Assembly (NCBI RefSeq): GCF_014495845.1
Contig: NZ_CP061080.1
Coordinates: 733,001 to 797,000 of the forward strand
DNA: 64,000 nucleotides
Direction of reading: 5' to 3'
From: Aquibium microcysteis
GTDB taxonomy: Bacteria > Pseudomonadota > Alphaproteobacteria > Rhizobiales > Rhizobiaceae
Program-made: the position numbers and the translations under genes
Notes under the pieces: model-generated
What the model was told of the DNA's origin: nothing
The model's input: the letters and a program-made list of their open reading frames with translations, nothing else
Database searches by the model: none
Shown: positions 36,405-45,368 of the stretch, piece by piece
Layout: every line of letters starts with the position of its first letter
Numbering within the stretch: the first letter of the stretch is position 1

Positions 36405-38786
36405 TCAGCCCTTTTCCGCTGCGCCGAAGAGCTGGGCTATCGCCGCGGCGATCTGCTTTTCGCTGTACGGTTTCGATACGGCCGCCATGGCCGGCTCACC
36501 GTCCAGCGACAGCTGCTGGCCGGATGCGATCAGGACCTTCAGGCGCGGGTGCTTGCGCTGCGCCGCAGCGGCGAGATCCTGCCCGCTCCCGTCGGGCAAT
36601 CCGAGATCCACCATCAAGAGGTCGATGGAACCGCCGGACAGGATCCGCTCCGCCTCGGCCACGGTCAGCGCCTGCTGCACCTCGTGGCCAAGGTCTTCCA
36701 CCATCTCCACCGCCGTCACCAGGATCAGGGGCTCGTCCTCGACGATCAGGACGCGCAGCCGGCGGGGCCTTTCGGCCGCGGGCATCCTCGCCGGCCCGAG
36801 CACCGACCGGATCTTGAGACCGAGTTCGTCGCGCGAATAGGGCTTGCTCAGGAGCTCGACGTTCTCGTCCAGCTTGCCGCCGTGCACGATGGCGTTCTGC
36901 GTGTATCCCGATGTGAAGAGAACCTTGATCCCGGGCACCCGGCTCTGCGCGATTCGCGCCAGTTCCGGACTGCGAAGCTTGCCCGGCATCACCACGTCGG
37001 TGAAGAGAAGGTCGATCGGCAGCCCGCTCTCCACGATGGTCAGCGCGCTGTCGGCATCCTTGGCCTTGACGACCTTGTAACCGAGGTCGGAGAGCATGGC
37101 CACGACCGTCTCGCGCACGTCCTCGTCGTCCTCGACGACGAGGATCGTCTCGCTGCCGCCGACGGGCGCGCTCGCCTTCTTGGGATGCGGAACGGCTTCG
37201 GGATCGGTCGAGCGCGGCAGGTACATCCGGATCGTCGTGCCGTCGCCGGGCTCGCTGTAGATCTTGATGTGGCCTCCGGACTGCTTGACGAAGCCGTAGA
37301 CCATGCTGAGCCCGAGGCCGGTGCCTTGGCCTTCCGGCTTGGTGGTGAAGAAGGGATCGAAGGCCTGCCGCTGCACCTCCTCCGTCATGCCGGGCCCGTT
37401 GTCCGTGACCGCGATGACGACGTACTGGCCCGGCGCGACGTCGGCGTACTCGCGCGCATAGGCATCGTCGAGAAAGCCGTTGCTGGCCTCGATGGTCAGC
37501 TTTCCCTGCCCGCCCAGCGCATCCCGGGCGTTGATCGCCAGGTTGAGCAGGGCGTTCTCGAGCTGCGTGGCGTCAATGGCGGTGTTCCAGAGCCCGCCGG
37601 AAATCACCGTCTCCACCTCGACGGCCTCCCCGAGCGCCCGACGCAGCATGTCGTCCATCGACCGGACCAGCCTGCCGATGTTGATGACCGAAGGCTGCAG
37701 GGGCTGACGCCGGCCGAACGACAGGAGCTGGGATGCCAGCTTCGACCCGCGTGACACCCCGGCCAGGGCGTTGCCGATCCTTGCCTGCGCCTGATCATGG
37801 CCGGCCAGATCCTTCGACAGGAGCTGCAGGTTGCCACCGATGACCTGGAGCAGGTTGTTGAAGTCGTGCGCGATGCCGCCGGTCAGCTTGCCGATCGCCT
37901 CCATCTTCTGCGACTGGATCAGCTGGAGGGTGAGCGCCTCGCGCTCCGCGACGGCGCGCTCGACCTGCACGGCCAGGTTCTCGTTGAAGGCGCGGGCCGT
38001 CTCCTCCGCCTGCAGCTCTTCGGTGATGTTGCGTGCCTCGATGACGGTTCCGATACCGTTGCCGTTCTCGTCGCGGATCGGGCTCGCCGTGAAGCCCACG
38101 GGATAGAACGAACCGTCCTTATGGACGAACACCTCGCGGCCCTGCACCTGCATCTCCCGGGGCAGCGCGCGGTCGATGGCGCAGTCCTCGATCGGGAAGG
38201 GACGCCCATCGGGATGCGTGTGGTGGATGACGTCGTGGAGCGGCCGCCCGGCCGTCTCCTCGAGTTTGTAGCCGGTCATCCGCTCGGCCGCCTTGTTCAT
38301 GTAGACGCAGTGCTGGCGGGCATCCATCAGGAACACCCCCATCATCGTGTTCTCCAGGACGGCGTTGAGCCGCCGGCTCGTCTGCTCGAGCTGCCTCTCG
38401 GTGGCGACCCGCGCGGTCACGTCCTGGACGGCCGCGTAGAACAGCGCCGGCTCGCTCTCGTCCATCAGTTGCAGCCGGATCGAGGCGACGTACCGCGTCC
38501 CGTCCTTGCGCCGGTGCACCGTCTGGAAGACGACCTGACGCACCGAACCGTCGAGCAGCGGCCCGATGAGCGTCAGGAAGGAGGCGCGGTCGAAGTCCGG
38601 CTTGATGTCGAGGGGCGTCATGCTCCTGAGTTCGGCAGCCGAGAACCCCAGATTCTCCTGAGCACCCTTGTTGGCGAACACGAACCGGAAGTCGTCGGAT
38701 CGGAAGATGAAGATCTCGCTCGTCGAGCTTTCGATGACGCGCACGAGGCGATCCCGCTCCAGGCGGTAGGCGGCCGCTTCATTCAT
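36405..38786 (-). CDS. Soluble PAS hybrid histidine kinase with two receiver domains
   Basis: Encodes 793 residues from ATG 38786. Order: PAS1 (about 12-125), PAS2 (about 140-265, with HDVIHHTHPDGRPFP), a coiled-coil linker, HisKA with H box GGIAHDFNNLLQVIGG, HATPase with N box NLAINARDAL and G boxes DNGPGMTEE and GQGTGLGLSM, then receiver 1 (phospho-Asp in LLFTDVVMPG) and receiver 2 (Asp in LMVDLGLPDGSG). No membrane helix, so it senses a cytosolic signal. No separate response regulator or output domain is adjacent. The start is uncertain because no clear ribosome site precedes it. Confidence 0.9.
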   Translation of the reverse strand: MNEAAAYRLERDRLVRVIESSTSEIFIFRSDDFRFVFANKGAQENLGFSAAELRSMTPLDIKPDFDRASFLTLIGPLLDGSVRQVVFQTVHRRKDGTRYVASIRLQLMDESEPALFYAAVQDVTARVATERQLEQTSRRLNAVLENTMMGVFLMDARQHCVYMNKAAERMTGYKLEETAGRPLHDVIHHTHPDGRPFPIEDCAIDRALPREMQVQGREVFVHKDGSFYPVGFTASPIRDENGNGIGTVIEARNITEELQAEETARAFNENLAVQVERAVAEREALTLQLIQSQKMEAIGKLTGGIAHDFNNLLQVIGGNLQLLSKDLAGHDQAQARIGNALAGVSRGSKLASQLLSFGRRQPLQPSVINIGRLVRSMDDMLRRALGEAVEVETVISGGLWNTAIDATQLENALLNLAINARDALGGQGKLTIEASNGFLDDAYAREYADVAPGQYVVIAVTDNGPGMTEEVQRQAFDPFFTTKPEGQGTGLGLSMVYGFVKQSGGHIKIYSEPGDGTTIRMYLPRSTDPEAVPHPKKASAPVGGSETILVVEDDEDVRETVVAMLSDLGYKVVKAKDADSALTIVESGLPIDLLFTDVVMPGKLRSPELARIAQSRVPGIKVLFTSGYTQNAIVHGGKLDENVELLSKPYSRDELGLKIRSVLGPARMPAAERPRRLRVLIVEDEPLILVTAVEMVEDLGHEVQQALTVAEAERILSGGSIDLLMVDLGLPDGSGQDLAAAAQRKHPRLKVLIASGQQLSLDGEPAMAAVSKPYSEKQIAAAIAQLFGAAEKG

Positions 38787-39110
38787 GAATGTCACACCGT
38801 AATTCGGGGGAGGAATGCATCGGCATCGGGCCCCTCCTATCTCTATTGCGCCGGCGGGGACGTCAAGATGGCAAGCACACGGACAGCGCGCACCGAACCC
38901 GCTGATCTGGAAGGCGAAGATCGGCGGGGGAGGGGAACCCTGCCGTGAGACCGCGCCCTGGGCTCGCTCGGGAGCTCGGCGCCGGCCGGCTCGCAGTCCG
39001 GCGGGCAATCGTCTGGGGATCGCCCGTCCGCAAGGGTGCGCGGACCCCCGTCCTCGTCTACTGTCCGTGCCACGCGGGAATCGCCGCCCGGAGCGGGCGA
39101 TGCGCAGCGA
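38787..39110. other. Divergent intergenic region between hybrid kinase and thyA
   Basis: A 324-base gap with the 5' ends of both genes pointing outward. On the minus strand a TTGACG element near 38860 is followed about 17 bases later by a weak -10, a possible kinase promoter. No gene, repeat or RNA could be supported in it. Confidence 0.35.
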
Positions 39111-39122
39111 ATGGACGGCACG

Positions 39123-40022
39123 ATGCGGACCCATCCCGAACGGCAGTATCTCGACCTGATCGAGCGGATCCTGGAGGGCGGCGACCGCCGCGTCGACCGC
39201 ACCGGCGTCGGCACGCTGTCGGTGTTCGGGGCGACCATGCGCTTCGACCTGTCGGACGGCACGATCCCGGTGCTGACCACCAAGAAGGTCTTCTGGAAGA
39301 CGGCGATCAAGGAGATGCTCTGGTTCCTCACCGGCGGCACAAACATCCGCGAACTGCTCCGGGAGAACGTGCGGATCTGGACCGACTGGCCGCTCGCCCG
39401 CTACCGCCGGGAGACCGGCGCGGCGATCGACCAGGCCGGGTTCGAGGCCCGGGTGCTGGCCGACGAGGCATTCGCCGCGCGCTGGGGCGAGCTCGGCCCC
39501 GTCTACGGCAAGCAGTGGCGGCGCTGGCAGGGCGCGGACGGACGCGAGCACGACCAGATCGCCGAGGTAATCCGCACGATCCGCGAGAATCCCGGGAGCC
39601 GGCGCATGCTGTTCCACGGCTGGAACGTGCCGGACCTGCCCGGCATGGCACTGCCCCCCTGCCACATGGTCTACCAGTTCCACGTCCATTCGAGCGGCCG
39701 CCTCAACATGGCGATGTACCAGCGCTCCGGCGACGCGCTGCTCGGCCTGCCCTTCAATTTCGTCGGCGCCGCGGCGCTCCAGGCCATGGTGGCGCAGCAG
39801 ACCGATCTCGTTCCCGGCGAGTTCGTCTGGATGGGCGGCGACGTGCATCTCTATCTGAACCACCTCGACCAGGCGCGCGAACAGATGCGGCGTGAGCCGA
39901 GGCCGTTCCCGTCGCTTTCGCTGGCGCGCCGGCCCGCCACCATCGACGGGTACCGGATCGAGGACTTCGTGGTGACGGGCTACGACAGCCATCCGCCGAT
40001 CGCGGCCGACGTCGCCGTCTGA
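39123..40022 (+). CDS. thyA: Thymidylate synthase
   Basis: Encodes 299 residues from ATG 39123 (ATG 39111 would add four). Converts dUMP to dTMP with methylene-tetrahydrofolate. The catalytic Cys lies in LPPCHMVYQFHV, and folate/dUMP-binding segments include GGDVHLYLNH, QRSGDALLGLPFN and the N-terminal RTGVGTLSVFG. Compared with the 264-residue E. coli form, an insertion of about 35 residues lies after LARYRRETG, as in other long ThyA proteins. folA, its metabolic partner, is 3.5 kb downstream, separated by two unrelated genes. Confidence 0.95.
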   Translation: MRTHPERQYLDLIERILEGGDRRVDRTGVGTLSVFGATMRFDLSDGTIPVLTTKKVFWKTAIKEMLWFLTGGTNIRELLRENVRIWTDWPLARYRRETGAAIDQAGFEARVLADEAFAARWGELGPVYGKQWRRWQGADGREHDQIAEVIRTIRENPGSRRMLFHGWNVPDLPGMALPPCHMVYQFHVHSSGRLNMAMYQRSGDALLGLPFNFVGAAALQAMVAQQTDLVPGEFVWMGGDVHLYLNHLDQAREQMRREPRPFPSLSLARRPATIDGYRIEDFVVTGYDSHPPIAADVAV

Positions 40023-40144
40023 AACCCGGCGCGCGCGACGACACGGCCGGCTCCGAGAGCCCGCCCGCTGCGCTGACCCGGCGCAGGAGACGACCGCGTC
40101 CGCCGACCTGTTGCATCGTCGCCACGATGCTTGGGAGGCGGCAG

Positions 40145-40165
40145 TTGATATTCAGACTATTTCAA
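40145..40165. promoter_or_regulatory. AT-rich dyad upstream of the TonB receptor
   Basis: TTGA and TCAA are arranged as an inverted pair 13 bases apart in an island (about 40145-40176) noticeably AT-richer than its surroundings. Metal- or heme-responsive operators upstream of TonB receptors often look like this, but it does not match the Fur, Irr or RirA consensus I know well enough to name. It lies about 140 bases before the gene. The rest of the 40023-40306 gap shows nothing more. Confidence 0.3.
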
Positions 40166-40306
40166 TCAGGTAATGTTGCGCAGCCGCCGCTCTCCCGGTA
40201 AGGGCTTCGGCCAGGCAACGACCGGCCGCGAGCCGGCTCCCACCCGACCGGCAGGGGTCTTCGACCTGCAGACCATCAACCATCGACCGTCTTTCCGGGG
40301 GAGCCC

Positions 40307-42355
40307 ATGGCCGCCTGTCGCAACCTGTCGTTCGGGACCGCGCTGTCCCTCGTGTTCCTCGTTTCGTCGGCGGGGGCCGCGTTGACCCAGTCCCAGCTCC
40401 GCGATCCGGCAGCCGAGAGCAAAAAGGCGAAGACGGACGACGAGGTGACCGTCCTGCCGCGACTCGACGTCGGCGCAGGTGCCGAGGGCTCGGCCGGAAC
40501 GCAGGTGATCGCCGTCACGCGCGAGGAACTGGAGCGCAAGCAGCCGACCGACCTGCAGGAAATCTTCGCCGGTGAGCCTGCCGTGGCCGTCGGCGGTGCC
40601 ATTCCCAGCACCCAGAAGCTCTACGTCAACGGCGTCGACGAGACCAACCTCGCTGTCACCGTCGACGGCTCGCGCCAGAACAACAAGGTGTTCCACCACA
40701 ACGGCACCTATCTGCTCGATCCCGCGCTGCTGAAGGCGGTGACCGTGCAGGCGGGCGTGGCGCCTGCCGACGCCGGTCCCGGCGCCTTCGCGGGCTCCAT
40801 CGGCTTCGAGACGGTCGACGTGGACGACCTGCTTCAGCCGGGCCGGACCTTCGGCGGCTTCCTCAGCGGCACCTGGGACACCAACTCCGGCACCTTCGTC
40901 AGCGGCGTCAGCGGCTATGGCCGCCACGGCGGCTTCGAATATCTCGGTTTCGTGAACTATTCGCAGGGTGGCAACTACCAGGCCGGCAACGGCGAGGAGA
41001 TGCTCGGCACCGGAACCAATCTGATCAGCGGCCTGGGCAAGGTGGCCTACGAGACCCTCGGCGGCCACCGGTTCGAGCTCAGCCACGAGCAGGTGCGCGA
41101 CGACGACCTGCGTCCCTATCGGGCCAACGCCTACATCAACATCCGCAACGAGCCGGTGCTGCGCCAGTACACGCTCGACCGCCAGAACACCGTCTTCACC
41201 TACACGGTCGACAAGCCGGCCGGCTGGTGGGACCCGAAGATCGTGCTGGCCTACAGCCGCACCCAGGTCGAGACACCCGTCTACAGCCGCGGCTCCGGCG
41301 CTCTCCTGGCGCCCGCGGTCGGTGCGACGGCGAGCGTCAACGGCAAGGTCGAGAACCGCTTCAACCTCGACGCAGGCAGCGTGACCGCCGGCATCGACTT
41401 CTATTCCGACCGCGCGAAGCTCGACTACAGCGAGCCGGGCGCGGAGGAGCACCCGGAGGAGAAGGCGAGCAATGTCGGAGCCTATGCGCAGGCGCGTCTG
41501 GAACCCACCGACCGTGCCCGCCTGTCCTTCGGCGGCCGTGTCGACAACCAGTGGTTCACCGGAACCGACCGTTCGGAGTGGCGCAATGCGGGCATCTCCG
41601 GCAACGTCTCGGGCGAATATGACCTCGTGCCCGACTTCCTCACGGCGAAGGCCGGTGCGGCCCGGGTCTGGGGCGGCGTCCCGCTGGCGGAGAACTTCAT
41701 CCAGAACCCCGCCTGGACCTATGGCGACGGGCCGTCGCCGGTCACCTCGGTCAGCCTGACCGCCGGGCTGGAGGCGAGGTGGAACGGCTTCACGGTGGAA
41801 GGGAACGTCTTCCAGTCCGACATCCGCAATGCCCGCTCGGCCGTCTACGGCGGCGGCGCCACCCGCAGCTACGACCTCGACAGCTGGGGCTGGGAGGTCG
41901 GCGCCGGCTACGACTGGGGCAACGCCTGGGTCAGGGCGAAGTATGCCGACATCCGCGGCGAGGTGGACGGCGTGGCGGCCGATTCGGAGGTCGGACGCTA
42001 CCTGACGACTCCGCTCGGCCAGATCGCGACGCTGACGGCGGGCTGGCGCCACGAGCCCTGGGGTCTGACGTTGGGCGGCGACGCCGAGTTCGGCCTCGAA
42101 AGTGACGCCACGCTGGCCAGGCACCCGTCGGACCCGGTTTCCGACAAGCTGCCGCTGCCGGCCTATCAGGTCTTCAACGCCTTCGCGGAATGGACGCCGC
42201 CCTCGCGGCAGAACGTGACGCTGCGGCTGGAGGCGCGCAACATCTTCGACGAGACCTATACGAGCCGGGCGAGCTACGGCCAGGATTTCCTCGGTGTGAA
42301 GCCTCATTTCGAGCCTGGGCGCACCTTCCGCCTCAACGCCCGCGTCGCGTTCTGA
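40307..42355 (+). CDS. TonB-dependent outer-membrane receptor
   Basis: Encodes 682 residues. Signal peptide about 1-25. A plug domain runs to about residue 170 (TREELERKQPTDLQEIFAGEP; VNGVDETNLAVTVDGSRQNNK), then a 22-strand beta barrel ends in RTFRLNARVAF with the terminal aromatic typical of outer-membrane proteins. The plug pattern with NKVFHHNGTY and AGVAPADAGPGAFAG resembles receptors for heme or siderophores. The ligand is uncertain. No dedicated ABC transporter is adjacent. Confidence 0.88.
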   Translation: MAACRNLSFGTALSLVFLVSSAGAALTQSQLRDPAAESKKAKTDDEVTVLPRLDVGAGAEGSAGTQVIAVTREELERKQPTDLQEIFAGEPAVAVGGAIPSTQKLYVNGVDETNLAVTVDGSRQNNKVFHHNGTYLLDPALLKAVTVQAGVAPADAGPGAFAGSIGFETVDVDDLLQPGRTFGGFLSGTWDTNSGTFVSGVSGYGRHGGFEYLGFVNYSQGGNYQAGNGEEMLGTGTNLISGLGKVAYETLGGHRFELSHEQVRDDDLRPYRANAYINIRNEPVLRQYTLDRQNTVFTYTVDKPAGWWDPKIVLAYSRTQVETPVYSRGSGALLAPAVGATASVNGKVENRFNLDAGSVTAGIDFYSDRAKLDYSEPGAEEHPEEKASNVGAYAQARLEPTDRARLSFGGRVDNQWFTGTDRSEWRNAGISGNVSGEYDLVPDFLTAKAGAARVWGGVPLAENFIQNPAWTYGDGPSPVTSVSLTAGLEARWNGFTVEGNVFQSDIRNARSAVYGGGATRSYDLDSWGWEVGAGYDWGNAWVRAKYADIRGEVDGVAADSEVGRYLTTPLGQIATLTAGWRHEPWGLTLGGDAEFGLESDATLARHPSDPVSDKLPLPAYQVFNAFAEWTPPSRQNVTLRLEARNIFDETYTSRASYGQDFLGVKPHFEPGRTFRLNARVAF

Positions 42356-42431
42356 CGACGAAGGGACCGGTCGCCGCCCCGCGACCGGGGCGGCCGGTCG
42401 CCGGAGGCGCGCCGCGTCGCATCCCGTCCGC

Positions 42432-42460
42432 CGCCGCGGCCGCAATCGACGGCCGCGGCG
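42432..42460 (+). terminator. Hairpin after the TonB receptor
   Basis: A perfect 11-base inverted repeat (CGCCGCGGCCG ... CGGCCGCGGCG) with a seven-base loop, directly followed by TTT. It lies 77 bases after the receptor stop and before the DUF4424 gene. A likely intrinsic terminator, though the T run is short. Confidence 0.5.
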
Positions 42461-42543
42461 TTTCGGGCTATGGAGGAGCCCGTCTGCACCCGCCGGATTC
42501 CTGCCATGAGGCACCGGCGATGCGCCGACTGCCGAGGGACCCC

Positions 42544-43563
42544 ATGAAGCGCGCCGCCGTCACTTTCCTCCTCGTTCTCGCGGCGACCGCCGCACGGGCC
42601 AACGACTCGACCGCCGAACTCGGGGCCGGCGGCCTCGTCCTGTCGCGCAGCGACGTCGTCGAGATGGCCCGCGAGGATCTCTTCCTGTCGCGCGAGGCGG
42701 TGCGGGTCGACTACGTCTTCCGCAACCGCTCCGATGCGGACGTCTCCTCCATCGTCGCCTTTCCGATGCCCGACATCGAGGCCAATCCCTATCTGAACGT
42801 ATCGATTCCCTTCGACGCTGGAGACGACTTCCTCGGCTTCTCGGTCTCCGTCGACGGCAGGGTCGTGGCGCCTGCGCTGGAGCAGCGCGCCTTCGCCGTC
42901 GGCATCGACGTGACGCAGGACCTCGTCGCGCGCGGCATCCCGCTGTTTCCTTACGGCGGAGCGGCGGAGGCGGCGCTGGCCCAGCTGCCGCAGGACGTCG
43001 TCGACGGCTGGCTGACGCGCGGCATCGTCGTCATCGAGGAATATGACGACGGGTCGGGCATGAAGCGCGTGGTGAGTCCGTTCTGGCGGCTCGCCACGAC
43101 CTACTGGTGGCGGATGACGTTTCCCGCCGGACGGGACGTGGCCGTCTCGCACCGATACACGCCGAGCGTGGGCTCCTCCGCCGGGCTCACCTTCTTCGGC
43201 GACGGGCGTATCGGCGGCGGAAACCATGCGGACTACCAGGCCCGCTACTGCATGGACGCGGGCTTCGAGAAGGCGGTTCTGAAGGCGGCGAAGGCCTCGC
43301 CGGACGGCTATCCGCGCCTGTTCGAGACGCGGTTGTCCTACATCCTGAGGACCGGTGGCAACTGGGCCTCCGGAACGATCGGCGATTTCCGCCTGACGGT
43401 CGACAAGGGCGACCCGAAGAACCTCGTCTCCTTCTGCGGGCAGGGCGTGACGAAGACGGGGCCGTCCACCTTCGAGATGCGGGCGACCGACTACTACCCC
43501 GAAAAGAACCTGGAGATCCTGATCCTGGAACCCGTCGACCCGCAACCTTCCTCGGGAGGCTGA
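42544..43563 (+). CDS. DUF4424 secreted protein
   Basis: Encodes 339 residues. Signal peptide about 1-19 (ARA-N). The mature protein begins NDSTAELGAGGLVLSRSD, followed by VRVDYVFRNRSD, FPMPDIEANPY and YRYTP-like beta segments of the DUF4424 family. It ends with the NLEILILEP pattern. Function unknown; likely periplasmic. It is two bases from folA, so it may share a transcript. Confidence 0.8.
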   Translation: MKRAAVTFLLVLAATAARANDSTAELGAGGLVLSRSDVVEMAREDLFLSREAVRVDYVFRNRSDADVSSIVAFPMPDIEANPYLNVSIPFDAGDDFLGFSVSVDGRVVAPALEQRAFAVGIDVTQDLVARGIPLFPYGGAAEAALAQLPQDVVDGWLTRGIVVIEEYDDGSGMKRVVSPFWRLATTYWWRMTFPAGRDVAVSHRYTPSVGSSAGLTFFGDGRIGGGNHADYQARYCMDAGFEKAVLKAAKASPDGYPRLFETRLSYILRTGGNWASGTIGDFRLTVDKGDPKNLVSFCGQGVTKTGPSTFEMRATDYYPEKNLEILILEPVDPQPSSGG

Positions 43564-43565
43564 GC

Positions 43566-44099
43566 ATGACCGCGATCGCGATCCACGTGGCCGTGGCCGA
43601 GAACGGCGTCATCGGCCGCGAGGGCGACATGCCGTGGCGGCTGTCCGCCGACCTGAAGCGCTTCAAGGCGCAGACCATGGGCAAGCCGGTCATCATGGGC
43701 CGCAAGACCTTCGAGAGCATCGGCCGGCCCTTGCCAGGGCGGCTGAACGTGGTCGTGACGCGCAATGCCGCCTGGCGTGCCGAGGGGGTGGAGGTGGTCG
43801 GCTCACTCGACGACGCGCTCACGCTGGCGCGCATCCGCGGCCGCTGCCTTCCCGCAGGCGACGAGATCTGCATCATCGGCGGCGGCGAGATTTACGGGCA
43901 GGCGATGGGCAGTGCCGACCGGCTGCACGTCACCCATGTCCTCGCTGCGGTCGATGGCGACACGCGTTTCCCTGCAATCGATCCCGCGGTCTGGCGTGCG
44001 GTTTCCGAGGAGCAGCATCCGGCCGGGCCGCGCGACAGCCACCCGACCCGCCACGTCCTCTACGAACGCGCGGGAACGCCCGCCAACGCGCATCGTTAG
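43566..44099 (+). CDS. folA: Dihydrofolate reductase
   Basis: Encodes 177 residues. Regenerates tetrahydrofolate with NADPH. Catalytic Asp within EGDMPWRLSADLKRF, NADPH-binding PVIMGRKTFESIGRPLPGR and the GGGEIYGQAM motif are intact. Slightly longer than the E. coli enzyme (159), as usual in this group. Serves the same cycle as thyA at 39123. Confidence 0.95.
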   Translation: MTAIAIHVAVAENGVIGREGDMPWRLSADLKRFKAQTMGKPVIMGRKTFESIGRPLPGRLNVVVTRNAAWRAEGVEVVGSLDDALTLARIRGRCLPAGDEICIIGGGEIYGQAMGSADRLHVTHVLAAVDGDTRFPAIDPAVWRAVSEEQHPAGPRDSHPTRHVLYERAGTPANAHR

Positions 44100-44174
44100 G
44101 AGGGGTTTTGCCGGCTCTCGGCGTTTTTCCGCGACAAGGCATCGCAATTCGCCGCATTCACGCCCCGTGTCGCG

Positions 44175-44202
44175 TTGAAAGGGTGGGGTCGCATCCCTAT
44201 AA
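44175..44202 (+). promoter_or_regulatory. Heat-shock (RpoH-like) promoter of hflKC
   Basis: TTGAAA (44175-44180), 16 bases, CTATAA (44197-44202) with upstream CC, resembling the alphaproteobacterial RpoH pattern CTTGAA...CCYTATNT. It lies about 60 bases before the hflK ATG, fitting heat-shock control of membrane protein quality control. Confidence 0.45.
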
Positions 44203-44262
44203 CACGCCCATCGGTTTCGCCCCTCGCAGGTCGGGCGGCACCCACCAAACGAGAGGACATTC

Positions 44263-45368
44263 ATGCCCTGGAGCAATCAGAGCGGTGGCGGCGGCCCTTG
44301 GGGGGCGGCGGCGGCAACGGCGGAGGCGGCGGACCCTGGGGGCAGGGGCCGCGCGGTCCGAGCGGCCCGAAGGGGACGCCTCCCGATCTGGAGGACATCA
44401 TCCGCCGCGGCCAGGACCGTCTGAAGCATGCCCTGCCGGGCGGCGGCGGCTTCTCGCCCGCCATCGTCGGCCTGGTGGCCGTCGGCCTGGTGGCGCTGTG
44501 GGCCTTCCAGTCCGTGTATACCGTTCAGCCAGATGAGCTGGCCGTCGAACTCCGCTTCGGCAAGCCGAAGGAAGAGCTCTCGCAGCCGGGCCTGCATTTC
44601 CACTGGTGGCCGATCGAGACCGTCGAGAAGGCCAACACCGCCGAGAAGCTGGTCAACATCGGCGAAGTGCGCGGCGGCGGTTCGTCCGGCCTCATGCTTT
44701 CGGGCGACCAGAACATCGTCGACGTGAAGTTCTCCGTCGCCTACCAGGTCGCCGATCCGGCCGCCTATCTCTTCAACGTCGCGAGCCCCGACGACACCGT
44801 GCGCCAGATCGCCGAGAGCGCCGTGCGCGAGGTGGTCGGCCGGCGCCCGGCGCAGGATATCTTCCGCGACGATCGTCAGGGCATCGCCGACGAGGTGCGC
44901 CAGATCATCCAGGGATCGCTCGAGGAATACCGCACCGGCATCGTCGTCAATGCGATCTCGATCGAGGACGCCGCGCCGCCGCGCGAAGTGGCGGACGCCT
45001 TCGACGAGGTGCAGCGCGCCGAGCAGGACGAGGACCGCTTCGTCGAGGAATCGAACCAGTACTCCAACCAGCAGCTCGGCCGCGCGCGTGGCGAGGCCGC
45101 CCAGATCCGCGAGGAGGCCGCAGCTTACAGGACCCGCGTCGTTCAGGAGGCCGAGGGTGAGGCGCAGCGCTTCGTCTCCGTCTACGAGGAATACGCCAAG
45201 GCGCCGGACGTGACTCGCCGCCGCCTTTTCCTCGAGACGATGGAGGGGGTCCTGAAGGGATCCAACAAGGTCATCATCGAGCAGGGCGCGGGCGGAACCG
45301 GCGTCGTGCCGTACCTGCCGCTACCCGAACTCGAGCGCCGTGCGCCCGCCACGGGAGGGACCAACTGA
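44263..45368 (+). CDS. hflK: HflK, FtsH-associated SPFH protein, with an apparent frameshift near the 5' end
   Basis: SPFH-domain partner of HflC that forms the cage around the FtsH protease on the inner membrane. The start MPWSNQSGGGGPW from ATG 44263 is typical of HflK, but the rest of the protein (GGGNGGGGGPWGQGPRG onward, membrane helix FSPAIVGLVAVGLVALWAF, SPFH domain, helical tail) continues in another frame. The frames join inside a six-G run (44300-44305). One extra G restores a normal open frame. An in-frame TTG at 44175 falls in the promoter and is not a credible start. It is either a sequencing error, a real lesion or a slippage site. Confidence 0.8.

Noticed and set aside
44175..45368. 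hflK starting at TTG 44175 in the main frame without a frameshift
   Set aside because: The TTG lies in the -35 of the RpoH-like promoter and the resulting N-terminus is unlike HflK, whereas ATG 44263 gives the typical start.
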